A DNA stretch of 40,982 nucleotides from Methanobacteriota archaeon (lineage in GTDB: Archaea; Thermoplasmatota; Poseidoniia; Poseidoniales; Poseidoniaceae), in the NCBI GenBank assembly GCA_002726495.1, contig PBTH01000060.1, positions 1 through 40,982 of the forward strand. Reading direction: 5' to 3'. The position numbers were made by a program, and so were the translations under genes. Each line of letters starts with the position of its first letter. Position 1 is the stretch's first letter. Below, piece by piece: positions 1-6,490 of the stretch. Under the pieces are notes generated by a model that saw nothing but the letters and a program-made list of their open reading frames with translations, did not search any database and was not told the origin of the DNA.

Positions 1-73
1 ACAAAACTTGTCAGGAAGAATATGGATTAAAGATGCATCAAATACATATTTCAATAGAAATTAAAAGTTGTAA

Positions 74-81
74 GGAGGTGA
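74..81 (+). promoter_or_regulatory. Shine-Dalgarno for the ATA-start reading frame
   Basis: GGAGGTGA is fully complementary to the expected 16S rRNA 3' end and lies 4 nt before the ATA at 86. It is the strongest ribosome binding site seen in the window and the main reason to believe the small frame behind it. Confidence 0.6.
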
Positions 82-85
82 GAAT

Positions 86-205
86 ATAGCAAAAAAAGGA
101 AATAGCCCAAGAAATGGCCCTAGTAAAACTGGACGCCCTTCAGGAAAAGGTAGAGGGAACAATCCATCCAGGGGAAGTAAATCTAGCAAAGGGTCCAAAA
201 AATAA
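86..205 (+). CDS. Putative 39-aa basic Gly/Ser/Lys-rich protein with ATA start
   Basis: The frame after the codon at 86-88 reads AKKGNSPRNGPSKTG and continues rich in Lys, Arg, Gly, Ser, Pro and Asn to a TAA at 203-205. A perfect Shine-Dalgarno GGAGGTGA (74-81) sits four bases before ATA. No ATG, GTG or TTG lies in frame between the stop at 71-73 and this ATA, so if the frame is translated, initiation must be at ATA or an even less usual codon. The composition suggests a nucleic-acid-binding or ribosome-associated disordered peptide, but I recognise no family. The alternative is a decayed gene or a sequencing error in an ATG. The strong ribosome binding site and the non-random peptide are what support it. 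Confidence 0.5.
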   Translation: MAKKGNSPRNGPSKTGRPSGKGRGNNPSRGSKSSKGSKK

Positions 206-384
206 CTCTTGTGAGTCTAAACCTTACGGGGTTCAAACTCTAACCTTGCATTTACAAGCAGTGCTCCAATCAAGGGGTTTGGACCTAAACAGGGCGGTGG
301 ACGCTGGGGCCAACGCTGTGCAGCGAACAACGTGAATAAAGAGCGTGGCAAAGCGAACACGACGCTTGACGATAAGAGGCAAAG
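206..384. other. Intergenic stretch without a convincing gene
   Basis: This stretch lies between the small basic frame and tRNA-Ala. It holds a 13-base copy (297-309) of the tRNA 3' end GTGGACGCTGGGG that also occurs at 384-396. There is no supported coding frame: those present overlap the tRNA or have no start context. I see no complete RNA gene, although an unmodelled structured RNA cannot be excluded. Confidence 0.4.
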
Positions 385-457
385 TGGACGCTGGGGGATT
401 TGAACCCCCGGCCTTCTGGTTGCAAACCAGACGCTCTTCCAACTGAGCTAAGCGCCC
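385..457 (-). tRNA. tRNA-Ala (anticodon UGC)
   Basis: The minus strand folds as a complete cloverleaf. The acceptor stem is GGGCGCT pairing with AGCGTCC with one G-U. The D arm is GCTC/GAGC, and the anticodon stem TCTGG/CCAGA encloses loop TTTGCAA, giving anticodon TGC. The T arm is GGGGG-TTCAAAT-CCCCC and the discriminator is A. CCA is not encoded, so it must be added after transcription. There is no intron in the anticodon loop. The gene lies 57 nt downstream of the end of purA on the same strand; a possible TATA element (TCTTTAGTGG, minus strand, 501-510) could give it its own promoter. Confidence 0.95.
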
Positions 458-514
458 TCGTAGTTGTGGCGGTGAGCCTCTCCCTTTTGAGCCTTCACCT
501 CCACTAAAGAGGAA

Positions 515-1816
515 TCAGACGCAGTCAATCGTTGCATCTCTGTCTGGCCCTACGCCGACACTTGTGCAAGGTACACCAACGATGGCTTCGAGTTTTGCGA
601 TGTACTGTTGAGCTGCTGTGGGAAGTACTGAAATTCCCTTTCCCGATTCGTTGGCGTGAACGGCCATAGCAAGCCACTCGGACAGTGAAAGTTCAGGGAA
701 ACCGGGCATTGAGATGTAGATCGGTTTGCAACGGGCAATGGCTGAAGCAGTGGAAGGAAGTTCAGTAATCTCTTTTCCATCGAGTTCGTAGGCAACGCAA
801 ATTTTCAATTCATCAAGGCCACCGAGAACATCCAGTTTCGTAAGCGCAAGTCCCGTGAATCCGTTGATTCGTTGAGCATGCCGCATGACGACTGCATCAA
901 ACCATCCGCAACGTCGTGGACGCCCTGTTGTCGTTCCAAATTCATGGCCAACCGTACCCATGTGCTTGCCAACCTCATCGTTGAGTTCCGTTGGCATCGC
1001 TCCATGGCCCACACGAGTGATGTACGCTTTGGTAATACCGATAACATCGTGCACATGACCGGGATGGATTCCAGCACCATGCGAGGCATTTCCACGGGAG
1101 GTGACCGACGAGGTGACGAAGGGATAGGTACCTTGGTCAATGTCTAAAAGACATCCCTGTGCACCTTCAAGGATAATGTGCTCACCGAGTTTGAGGGCGT
1201 TGTCCAACATCAATCCAGTGTTGCTGATTGAGGTATTGTACGCTTCATCAATCCACTTGATGTCGTCCATGAGCCCTTCCACGGTCACACGGTCAGAAGA
1301 ACCCGCTGCCTCAAGTGAAGCATTCATCCTAGAGACGGTGTTTTCAGCCCAAGATGAATCATCAAGCACCTCTGCAACATCTCCAAAGCGTAAGCCAATT
1401 CGGTTGATTTTGTCAGCATAAGTTGGACCAATCCCTCGACCTGTTGTTCCGATTTTAGTATCCAAACTGTCCATGTAACGGTGATAGGGCAGGATTAGAT
1501 GTGCACGTTCACTGACAAAAAGGCGGTCTCCTCGAGGGTCTTCTCCCGTTGATTCCATCCAACCCTTGAGTTCGCTGTCCAAGACCCACGGGTCAACAAC
1601 CATCCCGTCACCGAGAACAAGATGACATTCCTTTCTTGTGATGCCTGAAGGAAGAAGATGGAATTTGAGCACTTGATCACCAAGTACAACAGTGTGCCCT
1701 GCGTTATTACCACCTTGGAATCTCGCAACCCATGTTGCTGACTCAGCGAGACGATCGACCAATTTTCCTTTTCCTTCATCGCCCCATTGGGCTCCAAGAA
1801 TTACCGTAGCAGGCAT
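515..1816 (-). CDS. purA: Adenylosuccinate synthetase
   Basis: Catalyses GTP-dependent joining of IMP and aspartate to adenylosuccinate, the first committed step from IMP to AMP, in the cytoplasm. The 433-aa protein starts MPATVILGAQWGDEGKGK, carrying the family's N-terminal GTP-binding GDEGKGK motif. Further family blocks include GNNAGHTV, GRGIGPTYADK, LEGAQGCLLDIDQGTYPFVT and TTTGRPRRCGW. The length matches the usual bacterial/eukaryotic form of about 430 aa and not the shortened enzyme of some hyperthermophilic archaea. It is transcribed away from tfb. A TATA-like element on the minus strand at 1930-1937 would imply a leader of roughly 90 nt. Confidence 0.97.
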   Translation of the reverse strand: MPATVILGAQWGDEGKGKLVDRLAESATWVARFQGGNNAGHTVVLGDQVLKFHLLPSGITRKECHLVLGDGMVVDPWVLDSELKGWMESTGEDPRGDRLFVSERAHLILPYHRYMDSLDTKIGTTGRGIGPTYADKINRIGLRFGDVAEVLDDSSWAENTVSRMNASLEAAGSSDRVTVEGLMDDIKWIDEAYNTSISNTGLMLDNALKLGEHIILEGAQGCLLDIDQGTYPFVTSSVTSRGNASHGAGIHPGHVHDVIGITKAYITRVGHGAMPTELNDEVGKHMGTVGHEFGTTTGRPRRCGWFDAVVMRHAQRINGFTGLALTKLDVLGGLDELKICVAYELDGKEITELPSTASAIARCKPIYISMPGFPELSLSEWLAMAVHANESGKGISVLPTAAQQYIAKLEAIVGVPCTSVGVGPDRDATIDCV

Positions 1817-1929
1817 GTGCTTGTCCTCATGCCGCTGTCGGCAAAGGCCGTCTTTGAACCCTGTGGAAAGTGTTGATGAAGATGAACACCACGAATGCAG
1901 AAATTTATGGCCGTGATTTTGAACGACGC

Positions 1930-1937
1930 TTTATATG
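1930..1937 (-). promoter_or_regulatory. Candidate TATA box in the purA-tfb divergent region
   Basis: TTTATATG on the plus strand reads CATATAAA on the minus strand. In the minus orientation it would start a purA transcript near 1905. The near-symmetric sequence could also work toward tfb. The direction is uncertain. Confidence 0.35.
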
Positions 1938-2029
1938 TTGGCGCGTTAAGTGGTGAACACTGGCAACCTGTAGATATTGTGATAAAAAGTGGCTTGCATC
2001 TAACTAAGTATCAGCGAAACAACCATCAA

Positions 2030-2037
2030 TTTATATA
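2030..2037 (+). promoter_or_regulatory. TATA box of tfb
   Basis: TTTATATA ends 36 nt before the tfb ATG. With the usual archaeal spacing of about 25 nt from TATA to start site, this predicts a short leader of about 10-15 nt. It is the best consensus TATA box in the window. Confidence 0.65.
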
Positions 2038-2073
2038 CTCCCCGCCGCAACTACTAAACCAAGAGTTGAGAAG

Positions 2074-3087
2074 ATGAAACAACAGAGAGAAGGAAAAAAT
2101 ACTCAGCAATCAACCCCACCCGCACGACGAGAGGGTTTTGGCTCACAACGCCCCTCCAGAAGAGTGGTTGAAGGACACACACGTCCGTGCGAGGATTGTG
2201 GTGACGTCAACTGGGACATGGATCTGACACGAGGAGAGATTACCTGCGGCACCTGCGGGCTCGTCGTTGAGGAGAACGTACCAGACCCTGGTGCGGAATG
2301 GACCAATCATGGCCAAGGTGAAGACCGCTCTCGTGTCGGACGTCCGATGACATACACCCTGGCAGACAAAGGCCTCAACACGACCATCGATGTTCGTGAC
2401 TTGAACACAGGTTCATCTTCACGACATGGAATCAGTTCTCGGTCCCGTCGCGAATGGCGTCGCCGTCGCGTCATTGACGAGCGGTCCAAAACTCGAAAGA
2501 GCAGAGAACGAAATCTCGTCAAGGCCAACCAGTTTATCAGAGACCGCTCAGGATTGCCTCAACCCCTCCAAGAAGAATCTGCTCGATTGTACAGGATGTT
2601 GTCAACTGCTGGATTTGTGACGGGTCGCTCCATCGCTGGTGTAACCGCCGCATGCACCTACCTCGTAGCACGTCAGGAGGAGTTGCCACGGCAAATTCCT
2701 GATGTCGCTGAGGCTTTTGATGTCACTGAAAAGGACCTTTCAAGATTGATCCGTCAAGTATCCCGCCGGCTAAACCTGCATAAAATCACAGGACCAAACG
2801 AATACTTTGACAAATTCATTTCCGACCTAGCACTTCCACCTAGTATCCGAGAACCCCTTGAAGAACTTTGGGCAACGATTCAACCTCACGAAGATGTGTG
2901 GCAAGGAAAGAAGCCAATGGGCGTAGCTGCTGCTCTCATCTACAAATCCTCAAATCATGTCGGAAGCCCTCGTACACAATCAGAGGTGTGTACCGTCGCA
3001 AATGTCTCTGAAGTCACTTTGCGTGGGTTACTTCGGCTCATCGACGGACTCATTGAGAAGATTAAGGCCCGTGAAGCACTCGAATAA
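2074..3087 (+). CDS. tfb: Transcription initiation factor TFB
   Basis: TFB is the archaeal counterpart of TFIIB: it binds the TBP-DNA complex and recruits RNA polymerase. The 337-aa protein has a basic N-terminal extension (about 30 residues), a zinc ribbon with CEDC and CGTC pairs (around residues 40-62), then the B-reader region with DPGAEWTNHG. Two cyclin-like repeats occupy roughly 150-335, including SIAGVTAACTYLVARQ and PMGVAAALIYKSSN. Length and order are normal for TFB. Basic, Arg-rich residues around 115-145 form a longer linker than I would expect, possibly lineage-specific. Archaea often carry several TFB paralogs, so this need not be the only one. Confidence 0.95.
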   Translation: MKQQREGKNTQQSTPPARREGFGSQRPSRRVVEGHTRPCEDCGDVNWDMDLTRGEITCGTCGLVVEENVPDPGAEWTNHGQGEDRSRVGRPMTYTLADKGLNTTIDVRDLNTGSSSRHGISSRSRREWRRRRVIDERSKTRKSRERNLVKANQFIRDRSGLPQPLQEESARLYRMLSTAGFVTGRSIAGVTAACTYLVARQEELPRQIPDVAEAFDVTEKDLSRLIRQVSRRLNLHKITGPNEYFDKFISDLALPPSIREPLEELWATIQPHEDVWQGKKPMGVAAALIYKSSNHVGSPRTQSEVCTVANVSEVTLRGLLRLIDGLIEKIKAREALE

Positions 3088-3126
3088 AGGCGAACCTTGA
3101 AGGGGCACCTGTGAAAGCAACCATTC

Positions 3127-3405
3127 ATGGGATTCAAATCCAAGGCTCGTAAATATCGCTCCGATTCGGGTGACGACGCTAATGCAACAAAGAAATCAGC
3201 TACTAAGGAAGGAGAACTCCCTTGTGGAATCAAAGGATGTTCTAAATTTGCTGACAAATCCATGGGTGGGCGCTCTCTTTCCATCGATAATGCCATTGAC
3301 ACATGGGGCTCAAGCGGATATGAGGCGAGGAAAGGCCGAGTTCGTGTGTGCAAGTCCTGCTACCGAAAGTGGAAGAAGGACAACAAGTCCGATGATATGT
3401 ATTGA
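3127..3405 (+). CDS. Small Cys-pair (probable zinc-binding) protein
   Basis: This 92-aa hydrophilic, Lys-rich protein has two cysteine pairs, LPCGIKGC (CX4C, near residue 32) and VCKSCYRKWKK (CX2C, near residue 82), spaced as in a small treble-clef or ribbon zinc site. The first 28 residues are charged and probably disordered, and the C-terminus is basic. It starts 40 nt after tfb on the same strand, so co-transcription is possible. No family is recognised with confidence. The composition suggests a nucleic-acid-binding role, which is inference only. A short AT-rich palindrome (ATTGAAATTCAAT) overlaps and follows the stop codon. Confidence 0.75.
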   Translation: MGFKSKARKYRSDSGDDANATKKSATKEGELPCGIKGCSKFADKSMGGRSLSIDNAIDTWGSSGYEARKGRVRVCKSCYRKWKKDNKSDDMY

Positions 3406-3429
3406 AATTCAATTTCACTTTTCACAAGG

Positions 3430-3452
3430 GGTCTACCAAAAGAAAGTAGACC
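3430..3452 (+). other. Perfect 7-bp inverted repeat with 9-nt loop
   Basis: GGTCTAC (3430-3436) pairs exactly with GTAGACC (3446-3452) around a purine-rich loop. It lies between the Cys-pair protein and the next gene, 21 nt before that start codon. No T-run follows, so it is not a typical archaeal terminator; it may be an operator or an mRNA hairpin. Confidence 0.35.
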
Positions 3453-3473
3453 GAAGGTAGTCATTGCCAGCGT

Positions 3474-4043
3474 ATGAAGAACCGAATGATTGTACGTAGC
3501 CTCACCACCGACGAGGGCACATTGGTTGCCATGGACGATGGCCTCCTCGCATGGAAACCAAAAAATGGACGGGCGCAGAGAATCGCTCTTGATTCAATTC
3601 CCACCGTTCTTTTAGCCATACGCGGGCCGATGAATTGTGTTGATACTGCGGTGATCGGAAACGCAAGAGGAGAAGTCATCGTCCTAACGCTGCCCCGATT
3701 GGAAATTACATCTAAATTTGTCCTAAATGGAGGATGCATCCGGGCACTCTCCATCATTGAACCAGGAAATTTAAGCCTCCTTGCAGGCACCCAAAATGGG
3801 GAAGTGTGGTTGCTTGACGAACGAACAAGTTCACGCCAAGAGCAACTTTTCAGTATTACTGGACCAGTATCAAGTCTACATTTAGAACAAGGAATTGTTC
3901 ATGTTAGAAGTGGATGGATTCATCACATGCATGCTTGGGATGGTTCACAAATTAGCCAAGATAATACGGCAAAGAATTACAGTCAGGGCGGCCACAAACG
4001 TCTCGACCGTTCGTATCCTGCACCTTCAATACCGAGCGTCTAA
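3474..4043 (+). CDS. Hypothetical beta-propeller-like (WD40/PQQ-like) protein
   Basis: The 189-aa protein has no signal peptide or membrane segment. It contains several short strand-turn repeats that look like propeller blades, for example GTLVAMDDGLLAWKPKNG, IGNARGEVIVLTLP, AGTQNGEVWLLDERT and WIHHMHAWDGSQI, each ending in the aromatic/hydrophobic strand plus Asp/Asn turn seen in WD40/PQQ propellers. It is too short for a full propeller, so it may complete one as a dimer or be a divergent remnant. The C-terminal 25 residues look disordered. Its stop overlaps the stop of the convergent MBL-fold gene by 4 nt. Function unknown. Confidence 0.7.
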   Translation: MKNRMIVRSLTTDEGTLVAMDDGLLAWKPKNGRAQRIALDSIPTVLLAIRGPMNCVDTAVIGNARGEVIVLTLPRLEITSKFVLNGGCIRALSIIEPGNLSLLAGTQNGEVWLLDERTSSRQEQLFSITGPVSSLHLEQGIVHVRSGWIHHMHAWDGSQISQDNTAKNYSQGGHKRLDRSYPAPSIPSV

Positions 4044-4834
4044 ACCGACTCTTTTTCTTCAAGAGGCCAAGGTGAAATGGGCGTTAGCCAAAGGGCGGTA
4101 GATGCTGGCCTGTGCCATGATTTCGGAGGTTTTCCTTCATTCTCCACAGCTTCTTTGAAAAACGTAAGATGGCGGTTGAGAACTTCATTGACATGCTTCT
4201 TTCCTCGAATTGCAGGACCTTGCATGGGGACGAGGGAGGTCAATTGTAAACGCTTCATTGATTCAAAACTCCTGATGAGTTCAATCAGTGAGCCTCCCGG
4301 AAGATCCCAGCGTGTTGGCCGGTCAGCCCGTGGCATAAGAGGTCCAACAACCAACGTAGCGAGATGTGGGAGAAAATAGCCCATTCCTTCTGGAGCATGC
4401 CCTGGCAACGATATCGCCTTTACATCTCCATCCCCAAGAGCAAATATTTCTCCATCATCCATAGGGATGGTTTTGGTTGGGGGCATATCAGAATCAAAAC
4501 GATTGGCCCAAGTCGTAAAAAAATCTCCAGTTTCCAATGCTGCTTGCCCCTCATGATGGATGTGAATGGGGATATCTCCGAAGGATTCCGAAATATGCTT
4601 CGCTCCTCCTGAACATGGATAACGACGAGTTGTTAGGACAATTCTGTCGAGGCGACCATCCCCCAGTTGACCACGAATCCGTTCAACTTGAAGCGATTGA
4701 TACCATGAGGTCCCTGCATCAATGAGCAGACTCCCAAGGCTCCCAGATACGATAACTGCGTTTCCGTCATGATGGATGGCAGGGAGCCTGACAACCTTCA
4801 TGTCATCGTGGAGGTGCCCGTATGTCTTCAACAT
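4040..4834 (-). CDS. Metallo-beta-lactamase-fold protein lacking metal ligands
   Basis: The 264-aa cytoplasmic protein follows the MBL hydrolase layout: N-terminal strands with GSLLIDAG (residues 35-41), a central block, SLPGHAPEGMGYF (about 142-154) and a C-terminal helical part. The metal-binding HxHxDH, expected after LT at 69-74, reads TRRYPC, so every ligand is changed. The usual Asp of the later TGD block is Pro (VVGPL), and the final PGHGP-like His is Gln (MQGP). Only the His in PGH remains. It is therefore likely a non-hydrolytic pseudoenzyme, perhaps RNA- or ligand-binding. The reading frame is intact and not decayed. Confidence 0.8.
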   Translation of the reverse strand: MLKTYGHLHDDMKVVRLPAIHHDGNAVIVSGSLGSLLIDAGTSWYQSLQVERIRGQLGDGRLDRIVLTTRRYPCSGGAKHISESFGDIPIHIHHEGQAALETGDFFTTWANRFDSDMPPTKTIPMDDGEIFALGDGDVKAISLPGHAPEGMGYFLPHLATLVVGPLMPRADRPTRWDLPGGSLIELIRSFESMKRLQLTSLVPMQGPAIRGKKHVNEVLNRHLTFFKEAVENEGKPPKSWHRPASTALWLTPISPWPLEEKESV

Positions 4835-4892
4835 AACCGACCAACCATGTGGAAGTCATCACACCAATGAATGTCTAATGGCGTGAGGTTGT

Positions 4893-4900
4893 GATTAAAT
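4893..4900 (+). promoter_or_regulatory. TATA box of the eL40 gene (leaderless-type spacing)
   Basis: GATTAAAT lies 22-30 nt before the eL40 ATG with no obvious Shine-Dalgarno between. This spacing predicts transcription starting at or next to the start codon. Confidence 0.5.
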
Positions 4901-4922
4901 AGGGGGATTGGGTCGCCTCACC

Positions 4923-5072
4923 ATGGCACGATTCCCTGAAGCAGAGGAGCGCTTGCTTCGAGTAAAGATTTGCATGAAGTGCAATGCTCGCAATGCATGG
5001 AAGGCCGCACGCTGCCGAAAGTGTAGTTACAAGGGTCTAAGGCCCAAGAACATGGAACGCAAGGGCGCATGA
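4923..5072 (+). CDS. rpl40e: Ribosomal protein eL40 (L40e)
   Basis: A component of the large ribosomal subunit. The 49-aa protein reads [20 protein letters not shown] then a basic stretch with a second pair CRKC and ends KNMERKGA. The CX2C...CX2C zinc site, the Lys/Arg-rich body and the roughly 50-residue length are characteristic of archaeal L40e, which lacks the ubiquitin fusion seen in eukaryotes. It stands alone between the MBL-fold gene and the prepilin peptidase gene, whose convergent stop lies 13 nt away. Confidence 0.93.
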   Translation: MARFPEAEERLLRVKICMKCNARNAWKAARCRKCSYKGLRPKNMERKGA

Positions 5073-5085
5073 TGAGTTCACTTTG

Positions 5086-6081
5086 TTAACTCATCAAATT
5101 CATAATCAATGCAGTTGGTTCACCTAGCAGAACCAACGGCACTATTGCTGGAAATAGGAACACCAAGAGTGGCATCTTGAGACTTACCCAAACTCGTTCC
5201 ACATCAAGTTCTTCTAAAGCATGGATTTGCTCTTGGAGTTCTTCAGGACTTGGAGTTCTACGAGGTGCGCGTGTCCTGTGGATGACCTGATGTTCCCCAT
5301 TAGGGAGTACCATTGTTCCAGTTAACATCCAAACATGGCGCTGCATGACTTCATTGAGGGGTATTTGGGTTGCATGCCATGCAAAACGTAGATCCTTCAA
5401 CGAACGCAGAGCACCCTTCTTTACATTTACAATTAACATGATTAACGGAATAAACAGGAAGGCAAGTCCACCCCACATCAACAGCGCAATCGCAACTGGG
5501 AGAGCGACAACTGTTTCACTCATCACCGATGATAGAGGAGTCGGTACGGTAACCCATGAGGGGAAGACCAAGGCAACCCACATCAGTGCTTTGGCATCAG
5601 CGCCGCCATGTAAAAGACGCATGCGCCAAGTAAGGTCGATGATGAAAATAACCAAAAATACAGAAGCGGTCTTCCACCATAAAATTCCCAATGCATCGCC
5701 ATCTCCTAAAATCACGTCGAGAGGCGTTGTTGTTTGATATTTGATGGCGCCAAACACAAATCCTACCGCTGAAACAACATACCAAAGCAAGAAGACTCGG
5801 TCAATGCCCGAACCAGCTCGGGCATCACGTAGTGTTGCTCTTCCAAATACAGCAACACCTGCATAAGCGACAACCCCAAAGGCTGTGAGGTATATTGTCC
5901 AGTCTGCTCCCTGAACCATAAGGTCGAGTGCCCACAGGAAAATAGCTGGTTTTGCCCAAACAATCCAATGCTCATTGGGGACTCTACGATTTTTGTGATC
6001 CATCCATGCAGCCAAGCCCATTCCTAGCAGCAAAACTCCAACACGAGTCCACCCCAACACATCATCTGTGGTGACCTCCAT
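5086..6081 (-). CDS. Archaeal type IV prepilin/preflagellin peptidase (A24 family)
   Basis: An integral membrane aspartic peptidase of the PibD/FlaK type that removes class III signal peptides from archaeal pilins and archaellins. The 331-aa protein has about seven hydrophobic segments. The two catalytic aspartates are recognisable: AAWMDHKNRRVPN (Asp near residue 27) and the GxGD-type site LLHGGADAKALM (near residue 160). After a cytoplasmic charged loop (about 260-295) a final hydrophobic segment follows, as in longer archaeal members. The start at 6081 is supported by a TTTAAA 24-29 nt upstream. No pilin or archaellin gene lies next to it. Confidence 0.88.
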   Translation of the reverse strand: MEVTTDDVLGWTRVGVLLLGMGLAAWMDHKNRRVPNEHWIVWAKPAIFLWALDLMVQGADWTIYLTAFGVVAYAGVAVFGRATLRDARAGSGIDRVFLLWYVVSAVGFVFGAIKYQTTTPLDVILGDGDALGILWWKTASVFLVIFIIDLTWRMRLLHGGADAKALMWVALVFPSWVTVPTPLSSVMSETVVALPVAIALLMWGGLAFLFIPLIMLIVNVKKGALRSLKDLRFAWHATQIPLNEVMQRHVWMLTGTMVLPNGEHQVIHRTRAPRRTPSPEELQEQIHALEELDVERVWVSLKMPLLVFLFPAIVPLVLLGEPTALIMNLMS

Positions 6082-6099
6082 AGGCAGAGGAGGAAGGCC

Positions 6100-6420
6100 A
6101 TGAATTTAAAGACGGTCACCCACGAGAGTCTTTTAGCCCCAACTGGTGATATCATGGACATCGAAGAACGATTGCAGCAAGTCGCCAGCGTCATCAACCA
6201 AATTGATGACCCAAAAGTTCCTCGCAACATTCGCCGACAAGCGAAAGAAGCATGTGACAACTGGCTTCTCAATAAAGGGAAGAAACTTGATGTGCGAATC
6301 GCGATGGCTCAGTCCAAACTTGAGGAACTCTATGAGGACCCAAACATCCCTCCAGAATTTGGAACTCTTATCCTCACCATCAATACCGAGTTAGAGCGTA
6401 TTCTAACTGAAGTTCTTTGA
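6100..6420 (+). CDS. UPF0147 family protein
   Basis: A small helical protein of unknown function that is widespread in archaea. The signature region runs from MDIEERLQQVASVIN through VPRNIRRQAKEACDN and ends near PNIPPEFGTLILTINTELE; PRNIRR and the final T-L-hydrophobic-hydrophobic helix are typical. Two starts are possible. ATG 6100 gives 106 aa and has a strong GAGGAGG six bases upstream. ATG 6154 gives 88 aa, closer to the usual family length, with GGTGAT upstream. I keep the longer form because of its ribosome binding site, but the extra 18 residues match nothing I know in the family. Confidence 0.85.
   Translation: MNLKTVTHESLLAPTGDIMDIEERLQQVASVINQIDDPKVPRNIRRQAKEACDNWLLNKGKKLDVRIAMAQSKLEELYEDPNIPPEFGTLILTINTELERILTEVL
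6105..6110 (-). promoter_or_regulatory. TTTAAA promoter element shared by divergent genes
   Basis: The palindromic TTTAAA lies 24-29 nt before the prepilin peptidase ATG (6081), predicting a nearly leaderless transcript on the minus strand. On the plus strand it could serve the UPF0147 gene if that gene starts at 6154. Confidence 0.45.
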
Positions 6421-6490
6421 GACCTACCTTTCCTAAGTGGAGGATGCTCGGTCGTTCCAGCAAAATAATTTGAAATTACGGGTCGTAAAT

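Noticed and set aside
206..290. Possible second tRNA on the minus strand
   Set aside because: A D-loop-like and an anticodon-like stretch can be seen, but neither the anticodon stem nor the T stem pairs properly, and there is no acceptor stem.
233..442. 69-codon minus-strand frame
   Set aside because: It runs through most of the tRNA-Ala gene and has no start context.
1895..2077. 60-codon open frame overlapping the tfb start by ATGA
   Set aside because: It contains the tfb TATA box, has no ribosome binding site and its product has no recognisable features; it is most likely promoter DNA.
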